59,772 nucleotides of DNA, taken from the NCBI GenBank assembly GCA_003164045.1, contig PLRU01000007.1, positions 20,853 through 80,624 on the forward strand, given 5' to 3'. The notes below the pieces were generated by a model, which worked only from the letters and a program-made list of their open reading frames with translations, made no database searches and was not told the origin of the DNA. The stretch's first letter is position 1, and each line of letters starts with the position of its first letter. The stretch comes from Candidatus Lustribacter telmatis (GTDB taxonomy: Bacteria; Vulcanimicrobiota; Vulcanimicrobiia; Vulcanimicrobiales; Vulcanimicrobiaceae). Shown here in pieces: positions 1-7,336 of this stretch. Both the position numbers and the translations under genes were made by a program.

Positions 1-249
1 GGCGCGCTGCAAGTGTCGCGAATGGGCCAGCTGCTTCCGCGCCGCGCCCGGTGCTTTGCGCAACGGTGTAGTGGCCATCGACCGCCAGGAAAAGTGCGGC
101 CGCATCGGTGCGGAGACGGAAACGAAGTTCGTCGAGTCGGGCAACCCGCCCACGATGGCGGTTTATGTGGCAAGCAAAAGCGCAGCCGCAAACCGTCGGC
201 GACGAGGGTGCGAAAACGCCCGTATCCGCAATGACGTCCTTCGACGGGC
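1..249. other. Left edge, no assignable gene
   Basis: No complete gene is visible here. On the minus strand one frame stays open to the window edge and has plausible protein-like composition (it includes LAVDGHYTVAQST), but it has no ATG, GTG or TTG start. A plus-strand frame is also open. The stretch carries one copy of a short repeat beginning GGTGCTTTGCG and ends in a copy of the dispersed GTCAT...GTCGAAGGAC repeat. A gene remnant or the 3' part of a gene lying mostly outside the window are both possible. Confidence 0.3.
50..72 (+). repeat. Short repeat R1, copy 1
   Basis: This 23-base segment, beginning GGTGCTTTGCGCAACGG, matches 6566-6588 with one mismatch (T versus A at the eighth base). 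It shares the core GGTGCTTTGCG with the related pair at 2203-2224 and 5895-5916 on the other strand. All four copies lie in gene-poor stretches. In one frame the copies read Gly-Ala-Leu-Arg, so they may be pieces of a decayed gene family rather than a structured element. Confidence 0.45.
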
Positions 250-262
250 TCAGACTGACAAC
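232..262 (-). repeat. Dispersed GTCAT...GTCGAAGGAC repeat, copy A
   Basis: Read on the minus strand this segment is a GTCAG-TCTGAGC-CCGTCGAAGGAC element. It resembles the copies at 47090-47137 and 55804-55830 on the plus strand. It lies just 3' of the MmyB-type regulator. The sequence shows a short intergenic repeat; mobility or function is not evident. Confidence 0.55.
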
Positions 263-1086
263 GAAATGATGCGTTCCCGATCAGCCTCCGTCGCCGGATT
301 GAAGACGACCATCTGCAGATCCGATCGGCCGACAACCGCTAGGGTGGAATACTCGAGTGCCAGCATACCGGCCGCATGGTGATGGAGATGCTTGATGCCG
401 TTGCCGGTGGTCGCGACGTCGTTGGCGTGCCAGAGCTCGGCAAACTCCGGACTCGAGCGGGACAGCTCGTCGACGAGCGGCTGAACTTCCGCGGACGCGC
501 CGGCGCGCGCAGCATCGATGCGAAACGAACTCACGACGGAGCGGGCGATGGCGTCCCACTCGCCCTGGGCTCGCACCTGCGGATTGCAGAAGATCATCCG
601 CAGCACGTTGCGCTCCCGCGCCGGAACTGCGGCGAAGTCCGTCAGCGCGACGCTGGCGGCACGATTCCACGCGAGCACATCCCAGGTTGAGGTGCGCAAG
701 AATGCCGGGCTGAATGACAGCGCGTCCAGCAAACGCTGGAGCCGCGGCGTGATTTCGTCGGCGCCGTGAAAGCGCGTCCCGGGCGGCCGCCCGAGCCCGA
801 GCAGATAGAGATGCTCGCGCTCGACTTCCGTGAGCAGAAGCGCCTCGGCGATGCGATCCAGGACACCGGCGGATGGACTGCCGCCGCGGCCCTGTTCGAG
901 CCACGTGTACCAAGTTGGACTGATGTTCGCGCGCTGCGCGACTTCCTCGCGACGCAGACCCGCCGTGCGGCGGCGCCCACTTGCGATGCCGAGCGACGCT
1001 GGGTCGAGCCTCGCGCGCCGATTACGCAGGTAGTCGCCGAGGCGGTTATGGGGTATACCATGATAAGCTGTCGTCTTTACCGGCAT
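250..1086 (-). CDS. XRE-family regulator with MmyB-like ligand domain
   Basis: DNA-binding regulator of 278 residues. The first third holds a helix-turn-helix of the XRE type with the family hallmarks RRRTAGLRREEVA, followed by SPTWYTWLEQGR. The C-terminal two thirds match the MmyB-like ligand-binding domain (WDVLAWNRAA, NVLRMIFCNP, HHHAAGMLALEYSTLAVVGRSDLQMVVFNP split across the domain). The start at 1086 was chosen because the family begins about ten residues before the LGDYLRNRRARL helix; an upstream in-frame ATG at 1119 would run into the divergent dehydrogenase gene. It sits head to head with that short-chain dehydrogenase, 26 bases apart. This arrangement is common for the family and suggests local control of the enzyme gene. 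The ligand is unknown. Confidence 0.9.
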   Translation of the reverse strand: MPVKTTAYHGIPHNRLGDYLRNRRARLDPASLGIASGRRRTAGLRREEVAQRANISPTWYTWLEQGRGGSPSAGVLDRIAEALLLTEVEREHLYLLGLGRPPGTRFHGADEITPRLQRLLDALSFSPAFLRTSTWDVLAWNRAASVALTDFAAVPARERNVLRMIFCNPQVRAQGEWDAIARSVVSSFRIDAARAGASAEVQPLVDELSRSSPEFAELWHANDVATTGNGIKHLHHHAAGMLALEYSTLAVVGRSDLQMVVFNPATEADRERIISLSV

Positions 1087-1112
1087 ATGCGTTGATGATA
1101 GCGTATGTTGCC

Positions 1113-1826
1113 ATGACACTCAAGAACAAACGCGTCGTCGTCATCGGCGGCGCAAAGGGAATCGGCTTCGCAATCGCGGAGCTCGCTGCGGCGGACGGCG
1201 CGGATGTCGTCGTCGCGTCGAGCAGCGAGGCGAACGTCAACGCGGCCGTCGGACGTCTACCGAATCTGACCGGACTCCAGGTCGACTTGCGCGATGAAGC
1301 CGGCGTCGCTGCGTTTTTTGAACGCCTCGGCCCCTTCGATCACCTGGCGATCACGTCGGGCGACTGGGGCGGGACGATGTACGCGTCGGTGCGCGAACTC
1401 GATTTTGATCAAGCGCGTGACGGATTGACGGTGCGCTTCTGGGGATCGATCGCCGCAGTCAAATATGGTGCGCGCACAATAGCAGCTGACGGGTCGATCA
1501 CGCTGACAAGCGGGATGCTCGCGCACCGTCCGGTGCGCTCTGCGCCAATGACGACCGCGATCGCCGGCGCGATGGAACATCTCGCTCGGGGTCTCGCGAT
1601 GGATCTCGCGCCGGTGCGCGTCAACGCCGTCTGTCCGGGCATTGTGCTGACGGAGCACGTAAAAGCGCAGATGCCGCCGGGACGTCTGCAAGCGTATACG
1701 GCGGCGCTCCCGATTGCGCGCAGTGCAGAGCCCGCGGAAGCGGCAGCCGCGTACGTCTACTTAATGCAGAGCACGTATGCGACGGGACAGATCCTACCGG
1801 TCGACGGCGGCGGGCTACTGGTCTAA
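1113..1826 (+). CDS. Short-chain dehydrogenase/reductase family protein lacking YxxxK
   Basis: A 237-residue Rossmann-fold protein. The nucleotide-binding glycine motif GGAKGIG lies at residues 12-18, and the C-terminal NAVCPG motif is present. The usual catalytic Tyr-xxx-Lys is absent: where it belongs the protein reads SAPMTTAIAGAMEHL. This matches an SDR subgroup in which YxxxK is missing, so normal dehydrogenase chemistry should not be assumed. The start at ATG 1113 gives the standard N-terminus three residues before KNKRVVVIGG; a longer frame upstream is only overlap with the regulator. Divergent from the XRE/MmyB-type regulator, which probably controls it. Confidence 0.88.
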   Translation: MTLKNKRVVVIGGAKGIGFAIAELAAADGADVVVASSSEANVNAAVGRLPNLTGLQVDLRDEAGVAAFFERLGPFDHLAITSGDWGGTMYASVRELDFDQARDGLTVRFWGSIAAVKYGARTIAADGSITLTSGMLAHRPVRSAPMTTAIAGAMEHLARGLAMDLAPVRVNAVCPGIVLTEHVKAQMPPGRLQAYTAALPIARSAEPAEAAAAYVYLMQSTYATGQILPVDGGGLLV

Positions 1827-2517
1827 AGCGAGCCGCGCGGGCGGTACTCTGAAGCCCAGAATCCCAATCCGAGGCCCGTCTGAGAGTGACCGGTATCGAC
1901 TCACCTTTTTCCGACGCAGAAACGTAGATAGCGCTCGCGGACAGTAGGCGAACATCCCGGAACGGCCCAGAACGCCTCCTAGGGCTCCGACCTCATTTTA
2001 TTGCGAACCTCTTAATGCAAACCTCGCCGCTGCCGAAAGTCGCCAGCGCTACGATGATCGGGAGCGCTGTACCGGTGACGCCAAGCGTAGGCCAAAATAG
2101 CACGGCCTCGCGTAATGTTCTCCGTGTGACGCGTTCGTAGGGTGTTGCCGTAGCCGTCGAAATTAGTGATGTCAGCCGTGTGCTTGACGAACTCGTTTGT
2201 CAGCAGACGGGTTCGCAAAGCACCTGATCGCGACACACAATTCGCGAGAAATGCACGGACGTCCCTGGCGGTCTATTGAAGGCGAGTAGCTGCCGTTGCC
2301 TTGTCGCCTACCGTGTAGCTTGCGTTCTGAATTTGGTCAGGCTGATAGCCTAGCAGCGTCAATCCCATCGTGATATACGTCGCGCACGTAACGCCGTTGA
2401 GGGGATTTACCGAATAGCGCGTCGCCGCTCATTATGATCGCGGAGTGTTCGAACAGCCGCACTTTTGTATACTCGTTCTGCGCGGCCTCATTCTACTTTG
2501 CGCGAGCAGGGGTTGAA
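1827..2517. other. Gene-poor stretch
   Basis: I see no credible gene in these 691 bases. A 74-codon minus-strand frame (2012-2236) has no ribosome binding site and no recognisable domain. Base composition falls toward the AT-richer islet that follows. One copy of a short repeat lies at 2203-2224. The stretch may be decayed DNA at the border of an inserted segment. Confidence 0.4.
2203..2224 (-). repeat. Short repeat R2, copy 1
   Basis: These 22 bases match 5895-5916 with two mismatches. On the minus strand they begin GGTGCTTTGCGAACCCG. The first eleven bases are shared with repeat R1 (50-72 and 6566-6588). Both R2 copies lie in gene-poor DNA. Confidence 0.45.
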
Positions 2518-3222
2518 CTAAATAGGCAGGTCAGAGGTCACGACTAGCTCTGGTCTCTGCTGCTTTAGACTGATTAGCGCCTGACTTGTCACACCTGAAA
2601 GCCATCTGAATGAAAGCTCTTCGAGCGTTTCGATTCTTCCAATCGCCTCAATAGCGGCGTCCGTAATGCATTCTAAGTGTTCCATCCATAACCGCTTTAA
2701 TGGAATTGGTCCACTAGAAAGCTGCCGTAATCCCTCATCAGTAATCTCGCCTGATTCGGGAAGCTCTAAGTTGGTTATGGTCGTATTCTGCGCCAAACTC
2801 GATACCCCGGCGTCGGTAATTCCTTCGCACCCGACAAGACTAAGTGTTCTTAGTTTCATTTTGGTCAGATATCCGCATGAAACGTCCGTCAGATCATAAC
2901 ACCATCGCACCGTCAACACTTCAAGGTCTTCTGCAATCAGAAGCGCGCCTATGGCCGCATCGGAAATGGCATTGCAATTATCCAATGCGAGTGATCTCAA
3001 ACGAGGAAGTTTAGCAACAATCTTAACTGCATCATCGTCGACGCCTACGCAAGCTGACAAATCGAGTTCGGCAATCTTTGTTGACACCAGAACTTCAAGA
3101 CCTGCTGCAGAAATATAGGGCCCTCCCCCCATATCGAGCGATTCAACCCCTGCGAAGTTCGTGCTTGAGAGCATTTTATTGGTCGCATTTACTGGTTTCA
3201 TGGTTTCGAACCTAAGAGCCAC
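2518..3222 (-). CDS. Leucine-rich-repeat protein (cysteine-containing type)
   Basis: A 234-residue protein made almost entirely of about seven leucine-rich repeats of roughly 24-26 residues. The repeats follow the pattern L-x-x-L-x-L-x-x-C-x-x-I-T-D-x-G/A (examples: LRTLSLVGCEGITDAGV and IPLKRLWMEHLECITDAAI). This is the cysteine-containing type of F-box/AMN1-like proteins and bacterial GALA-like proteins, which mediate protein-protein contacts. There is no F-box, signal peptide or membrane segment. Start: GTG at 3222, or ATG at 3201 seven codons later; neither has a strong ribosome binding site. Composition is visibly AT-richer than most of the window, which with the absence of a partner gene suggests transfer. 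The binding partner is unknown. Confidence 0.75.
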   Translation of the reverse strand: MALRFETMKPVNATNKMLSSTNFAGVESLDMGGGPYISAAGLEVLVSTKIAELDLSACVGVDDDAVKIVAKLPRLRSLALDNCNAISDAAIGALLIAEDLEVLTVRWCYDLTDVSCGYLTKMKLRTLSLVGCEGITDAGVSSLAQNTTITNLELPESGEITDEGLRQLSSGPIPLKRLWMEHLECITDAAIEAIGRIETLEELSFRWLSGVTSQALISLKQQRPELVVTSDLPI

Positions 3223-3258
3223 GCGTTAGACATGGAGAAGTTCCCATTCCTAACAGAG

Positions 3259-3750
3259 CTAACACTTCGAGTTTTCAGGGTGGCAGGCATAGGCGTTAAT
3301 TGTATGAGCTTGTGGAGTGCCGACACAAAGATAGGCAGTGCCGGTTTGGCCATCAGCTAGCCACCAGATGTAACCACCAACGCTATCCTGATCAAAGTGG
3401 TTGACGCCCGCGCCAGACGCATCGAGAACCATTCCCGATGGCATGGCATCGAGTCCGCCAAAGGCAAAGTTCTTGCCGGTTGGGGTCGCGATGAGCGACT
3501 TGACCGCTCCGCAACCTACGTTCCCGGTAGTGGTGGTTGGGCTTTCGAGAATCACAGCGCTGCATGATTTGAGCGCGCCCGTTGTCTCGTTGAGTTCTAG
3601 GGCCAAGAACTCATAGTCGGCGGTTGAGCCCTGTGACGCTTTGGTATGCACGATGAACATTTGCGTACTTGAATGCACGCAGAGTTGGAGCCTGCGATCC
3701 ACCCGGTTCGGCCAGTGAGCGCCCCATCGAGAAGCTGCACCTGATTTCAC
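3259..3750 (-). CDS. Hypothetical protein
   Basis: Unrecognised ORF of up to 163 residues. The start is unclear: GTG 3750 or ATG 3660 (133 residues). Neither has a good ribosome binding site. The protein contains several cysteines, Gly/Thr-rich stretches and predicted beta-strand-like segments (MFIVHTKAS, YIWWLADGQTG, TAYLCVG), and ends in a Cys. It has no signal peptide in either version, although such a composition is common in exported proteins, so it may be an N-terminally truncated secreted protein. It follows the leucine-rich-repeat gene's strand within the same AT-richer islet, 36 bases upstream of it. Confidence 0.45.
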   Translation of the reverse strand: MKSGAASRWGAHWPNRVDRRLQLCVHSSTQMFIVHTKASQGSTADYEFLALELNETTGALKSCSAVILESPTTTTGNVGCGAVKSLIATPTGKNFAFGGLDAMPSGMVLDASGAGVNHFDQDSVGGYIWWLADGQTGTAYLCVGTPQAHTINAYACHPENSKC

Positions 3751-3923
3751 TGGGCACGCTGGGAAATCACGCTCAAGCGCCCCCGTCTTCTAGAACTGCG
3801 AAGTACGATTCACCGTAGTCCGGCGGTAGGATAGAGCAGAGCGTTGTAGCGGATCTCTTTAGGTTAATGGCCGCTTAAGGCGTGTGTGTTAAAACTGCGG
3901 CACACCAAGAGAAACGGACGCAT

Positions 3924-4976
3924 ATGAATCTTTCTCGCGCGAGCGCTGTTCGTGCTGCCTTGGCAGCCGCAACATTCTTGCCCACAGCAGCGCTGGCCGC
4001 ATCGGGAGACGATTTCCGATCCGATGTCACGCCCAACGGCGGCCATCCTTGGACGACGCCACCCGATGCCGCCGGACGGCCACTCGGCTTCACGTTAATC
4101 GGCGACAACACGGCCTACGCGAGACCCGGCGTGTTCGACCAGGCGATGACCCAGGTTAGCTGGTTGCGGCCAGACTTCGCGCTGTCGGTCGGTGACGTGA
4201 TCGAAGGTTACAGCGACGATCGCGCCCTCATCGAGAAGCAGTGGAACGACGCTGAGCGTTCGATTGCGAAACTGAATTGCCCGTTTGTCTACTGCGTAGG
4301 GAATCACGACCTCAACAATCCCGCTACCGTCGACGCGTGGCTCGCACGGCGCGGTCCGACCTACTACAGCTTCACATTTAAGCGCGCCCTTTTCCTGATC
4401 CTGAACACCGAGGATCCGCCGATCGCTCTCGATGCCGGCACGATCCCGGCGTATTACTCGATGGTCCAGATCATGAACGCTGATCCGGATCGGGCGATGC
4501 GGGAGATGAACAGCTTTGTTGCGACCCCCGAGATCGCCCACGCGATCGGACTGACCAATCCAGTCAAGATCAGTGATAAGCAGGTGAACTGGGTCCGTGA
4601 TACGCTCGCGCGCAATCCGAAGCCGCAGTGGACGTTCGTCGTCATGCACAAGCCCGCATGGAAGTCCCAAGACCCGCAGTTCGCCAAGATTCAAGAGATG
4701 TTGGCCAGCCGGCCGCACACCGTCATCGGTGGGCACACGCATTACTTCACGCATGAGATCGTCGATGGTCACGACTACATCAATATGGCGACGTGCGGCG
4801 GCATCCGCGCACGTCCCGGACCGGGGAACATCGACCACATAATCAACGTTACGCTGACGCCAAACGGACCGCTCTACGCCAATATTCGTTTGGTCGGGCT
4901 GATGGACGTCGCGGGAGAAACCGGCCAGGTACGAGCCTATCCAATCAGTTTGCGAGAAGGCGCCGCGGAAGCGTGA
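3924..4976 (+). CDS. Secreted calcineurin-like metallophosphoesterase
   Basis: A 350-residue exported hydrolase. Residues 1 to about 25 form a signal peptide (MNLSRASAVRAAL...ALA). The metallophosphoesterase signature residues follow in order: GDN, SVGDVIEGY, VGNHD, VVMHKPAW and IGGHTHYF, which supply Asp, Asn and His ligands for a two-metal centre that hydrolyses phosphate esters. The first motif reads IGDNTAY, where the family usually has D-x-H, so one ligand is atypical. Start at ATG 3924 is supported by the signal peptide and an AGAGAAACGGA stretch upstream; the open frame from 3882 has no other merit. The substrate cannot be inferred. It stands alone between the hypothetical gene and the MarR gene. 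Confidence 0.85.
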   Translation: MNLSRASAVRAALAAATFLPTAALAASGDDFRSDVTPNGGHPWTTPPDAAGRPLGFTLIGDNTAYARPGVFDQAMTQVSWLRPDFALSVGDVIEGYSDDRALIEKQWNDAERSIAKLNCPFVYCVGNHDLNNPATVDAWLARRGPTYYSFTFKRALFLILNTEDPPIALDAGTIPAYYSMVQIMNADPDRAMREMNSFVATPEIAHAIGLTNPVKISDKQVNWVRDTLARNPKPQWTFVVMHKPAWKSQDPQFAKIQEMLASRPHTVIGGHTHYFTHEIVDGHDYINMATCGGIRARPGPGNIDHIINVTLTPNGPLYANIRLVGLMDVAGETGQVRAYPISLREGAAEA

Positions 4977-5010
4977 TTCGCTGATCCGGCTCGCCGGCCC
5001 GTTCGCATGA

Positions 5011-5040
5011 AAGCAGTAACACTTGCAAGATTAACTGCTT
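5011..5040. promoter_or_regulatory. Palindromic operator upstream of the MarR gene
   Basis: A 30-base interrupted palindrome: arms AAGCAGT (5011-5017) and ACTGCTT (5034-5040) flank a perfectly symmetric core CTTGCAAG (5022-5029). In total 24 of 30 positions are symmetric. It lies 22-51 bases upstream of the MarR start, where MarR proteins commonly bind to repress their own gene. The symmetry is seen directly; the regulator pairing is inferred. Confidence 0.6.
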
Positions 5041-5061
5041 ATTTGAGGGAACACTCGTGGC

Positions 5062-5490
5062 ATGCCGCGCAAGAGCATCGATGCCTCCGTAACCGATCTC
5101 GCCCATGCCGTCGGCCTGATCATGCGTCGCGTTCGAGCGACGGCCACCGCCGAGGGACTCTCGATGACGGAATCCATCGTTATCTCGCGTCTTGCCAAAG
5201 ATGGACCGACGACGACCGCTGAGCTTGCGCGACTCGAGGGAATGCGACCACAGTCCATGCGCACGACGGTCAGCGCGCTCGACAAGATGGGCATCGTCGA
5301 GCGTAAGGCCCACCCCACAGACGGGCGCCAGGTGTTGATCGCGCTCACGCGCCACGGCGCCGAGCTTCTCAAAACGGCGAAAGACACGAAGCGATCCTGG
5401 CTCGCGCAAGCCGTCGCTCAGCTTCCCACGGCCGACCGCGAAACGCTCTTCGCGGCTGGCGACATCATGCTTCGGCTGGCCGAATTATAA
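5062..5490 (+). CDS. MarR-family transcriptional regulator
   Basis: Dimeric winged-helix repressor of 142 residues. The recognition region reads TAELARLEGMRPQSMRTTVSALDKMGIVERKAHPTDGR in pieces, with the wing DGRQVLIALT and the typical D-x-R. GAGGGA lies a little upstream of ATG 5062. A strong palindrome at 5011-5040 is a likely operator. It is followed at 35 bases by a gene for a small membrane protein with its own ribosome binding site, and the two probably form an operon. The effector is unknown. Confidence 0.92.
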   Translation: MPRKSIDASVTDLAHAVGLIMRRVRATATAEGLSMTESIVISRLAKDGPTTTAELARLEGMRPQSMRTTVSALDKMGIVERKAHPTDGRQVLIALTRHGAELLKTAKDTKRSWLAQAVAQLPTADRETLFAAGDIMLRLAEL

Positions 5491-5524
5491 AGGCCGTCAC
5501 CGATCGCTTCGAGGAGATTTGGCC

Positions 5525-5869
5525 ATGACATGGCTTACCTACGTGTCGTATTTCTTCGGCGGGATATTTCTCGGCAACGCGATCCCGCATTTCGTCTCCG
5601 GGACGATGGGCCGTGCGTTTCAGAGCCCGTTCGCGCACCCGCCCGGTAAGGGGCTCTCCTCCGCACTCGTCAACGTCGGGTGGGGAGCGTTCAACATCGT
5701 GGTCGGTTACGTGCTCGTGCTTCGCGTCGGGACGTTCGATCTTCGCGATACGTGGGACGCCGTCGCCTTCGGTGCCGGCTTCTTCTTGATCGGGACAATG
5801 TCGGCTCGTTTGTTCGGGCCGTTCCATGGCGGCGACATGAAGGATGGGTCAAGACAGGAGGGTGCATAA
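5525..5869 (+). CDS. Small conserved membrane protein next to MarR
   Basis: A 114-residue protein with three to four hydrophobic segments (VSYFFGGIFLGNAIPHFV, AFNIVVGYVLVL, VAFGAGFFLIGTM) and a conserved-looking loop around SGTMGRAFQSPFAHPPGKGLSS. I recognise the type as a hypothetical membrane protein often found with MarR regulators, but no function is established. The ribosome binding site GAGGAG is at 5511-5516, eight bases before ATG 5525. It probably shares the upstream MarR operon. Confidence 0.8.
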   Translation: MTWLTYVSYFFGGIFLGNAIPHFVSGTMGRAFQSPFAHPPGKGLSSALVNVGWGAFNIVVGYVLVLRVGTFDLRDTWDAVAFGAGFFLIGTMSARLFGPFHGGDMKDGSRQEGA

Positions 5870-5894
5870 TGCAACGGATAGTCGCCAGCGCACG

Positions 5895-5916
5895 GCAAAC
5901 GGGTTCGTAAAGCACC
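5895..5916 (-). repeat. Short repeat R2, copy 2
   Basis: Matches 2203-2224 with two mismatches in 22 bases. On the minus strand it begins GGTGCTTTACGAACCCG. It begins 26 bases after the stop of the small membrane protein. Confidence 0.45.
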
Positions 5917-6565
5917 GGGCTCTTATCGATACTCGAGATCGTAACGGTAGGTCCCGTAGAACGGGTTTGGCGCGCGGATTGGCATGAATGAGCCGTATGA
6001 ATCCGACGCTCGAAAGTGGGAGTGGCCTCGCTGTACCGGCCAGAACGGTGAAACTGCAAAGCAACGGCGTGGGGCGACGTTGCTTTCGCAGAACCTTCTG
6101 GGCCGCGTTCCCACCACCCCCATATTCGTGCTGCGCAACGTCGTCTCAGGCGATTTGCAGTTGCGGCTCCGCCGCGCCGCCGTCGAGCGTCTTGACGGCA
6201 GCGCAGATTGCACCGATCCTTTGGGGTTTCCGATCGAGCACGTCCATCGCTGCGGCCGGCGCGCATTCGCCATGCCCGGCATCCCGTAGTGAGTAAATCA
6301 CCTCTTGAAGAACGAAAGAGCCGCCATGGCAAAGGCAAAGCCACTCATCGACATCAAGTTGTCGCGCTTTCCAAGAAGATTATAAGGGCTCGACAGAAGC
6401 GCTTCCGCCGATGCGCACGGCTCCGGCTGCTTCGGTTGTAGTGAAAGTTCGCCCGACGGCGCCTGCCAACACGAACCAAACGCAAACCACTGTGGCCTTG
6501 AGATCGGCCACCTTCCGTTTGAACGAGACGGGCAATCTAGGCATAGGGATGGTTCGCGGGACAAG

Positions 6566-6588
6566 GGTGCTTAGCGCAACGGTGTAGT
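6566..6588 (+). repeat. Short repeat R1, copy 2
   Basis: Matches 50-72 with one mismatch in 23 bases (GGTGCTTAGCGCAACGG...). Lies in the gene-poor stretch 3' of the HD-GYP genes. Confidence 0.45.
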
Positions 6589-6700
6589 CGACGTCGCACA
6601 GCAATCCGCTACGCTTGGCTTCTAGAACGCGCCAAGTTCCCGCGGCAGGGTTTGAACGGAGCTGGCGAGCGGATTGAAGCCGCTGCCCCGAGTCCCTCGT

Positions 6701-7321
6701 TTAGGCCGAGCGCAGACTCCGCGAACGGTAGCCCATCATCTTCACGAACGCGTCGACGTACTCGGGTTCGAACTGGGTGCCGCTGCAGTTCATCAGTTCC
6801 GCGAGGGCCATTGCCGGCGTGCGGACCCGGGAATACGGGCGCGAGACCGTCATGGCGTGGAAGGCGTCGGCGACGGCGATGATGCGCGACTCATAGGGAA
6901 TCTCGCTGCCGAGCAGGCCGTCGGGATAGCCGCGGCCGTCAACGCGCTCGTGGTGCGAGCGCACGATGGCGCGGTACTTCTCGAGCTGCGGAAAGCCGGC
7001 GACGATCGTGGCGCCGTGGTCGGGATGACGGCGAATCTGGCTCCATTCGGCCTCGTCGAGCGCGCCCGGTTTATCGAGCACGCGCATCGGGATGGTCGTC
7101 TTGCCGATGTCGTGCAGGCGGGCTGCCGCGGTGACGCGGGCGATGGTCACGGTCTCGAGATCGAGCGCCATGGCCAGGCGCCGGGCGAGAAGCCCGACGG
7201 CGTCGAGGTGCGAGGCCGTAATCGGGTCGCGCACGCGCACCATTTGCACCAGACCGTCGACGATCGACGTGTCACCATCGACTAGCGCGGACGCTAGCCA
7301 GATTTCCGTTGCCTTGTCCAT
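6701..7321 (-). CDS. HD-GYP domain protein with intact metal site
   Basis: A 206-residue protein consisting mainly of an HD-GYP domain, the family that hydrolyses cyclic di-GMP. All signature elements are present: LHDIGK (HD), RRHPDHG (His), SHHERVDGRGYP (HHE and GYP) and VADAFHAMT. There is no receiver or sensor domain beyond a short N-terminal helix. It follows the larger HD-GYP gene by 15 bases on the same strand, so the two are probably co-transcribed. The two proteins are paralogous along the whole domain. This copy is expected to be the active enzyme and the upstream copy the degenerate partner. Confidence 0.92.
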   Translation of the reverse strand: MDKATEIWLASALVDGDTSIVDGLVQMVRVRDPITASHLDAVGLLARRLAMALDLETVTIARVTAAARLHDIGKTTIPMRVLDKPGALDEAEWSQIRRHPDHGATIVAGFPQLEKYRAIVRSHHERVDGRGYPDGLLGSEIPYESRIIAVADAFHAMTVSRPYSRVRTPAMALAELMNCSGTQFEPEYVDAFVKMMGYRSRSLRSA

Positions 7322-7336
7322 GGCTGGTAGCTGTCT

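Larger units (their letters stand above)
5870..6700. other. Gene-poor stretch
   Basis: These 831 bases hold no gene I can support. Overlapping short frames on both strands lack ribosome binding sites and domains. Two minus-strand frames have slightly protein-like pieces: one ends GSFMPIRAPNPFYGTYRYDL near 5923, and one contains a single hydrophobic segment around 6440-6544. Both could be remnants. Two short repeats (5895-5916 and 6566-6588) lie inside, matching copies in the other gene-poor stretches. Confidence 0.4.

Noticed and set aside
5923-6282. A 119-codon minus-strand frame ending in GTYRYDLEYR
   Set aside because: Only the last 20 residues look protein-like, with no ribosome binding site or family, so I list the stretch as gene-poor and not as a gene.
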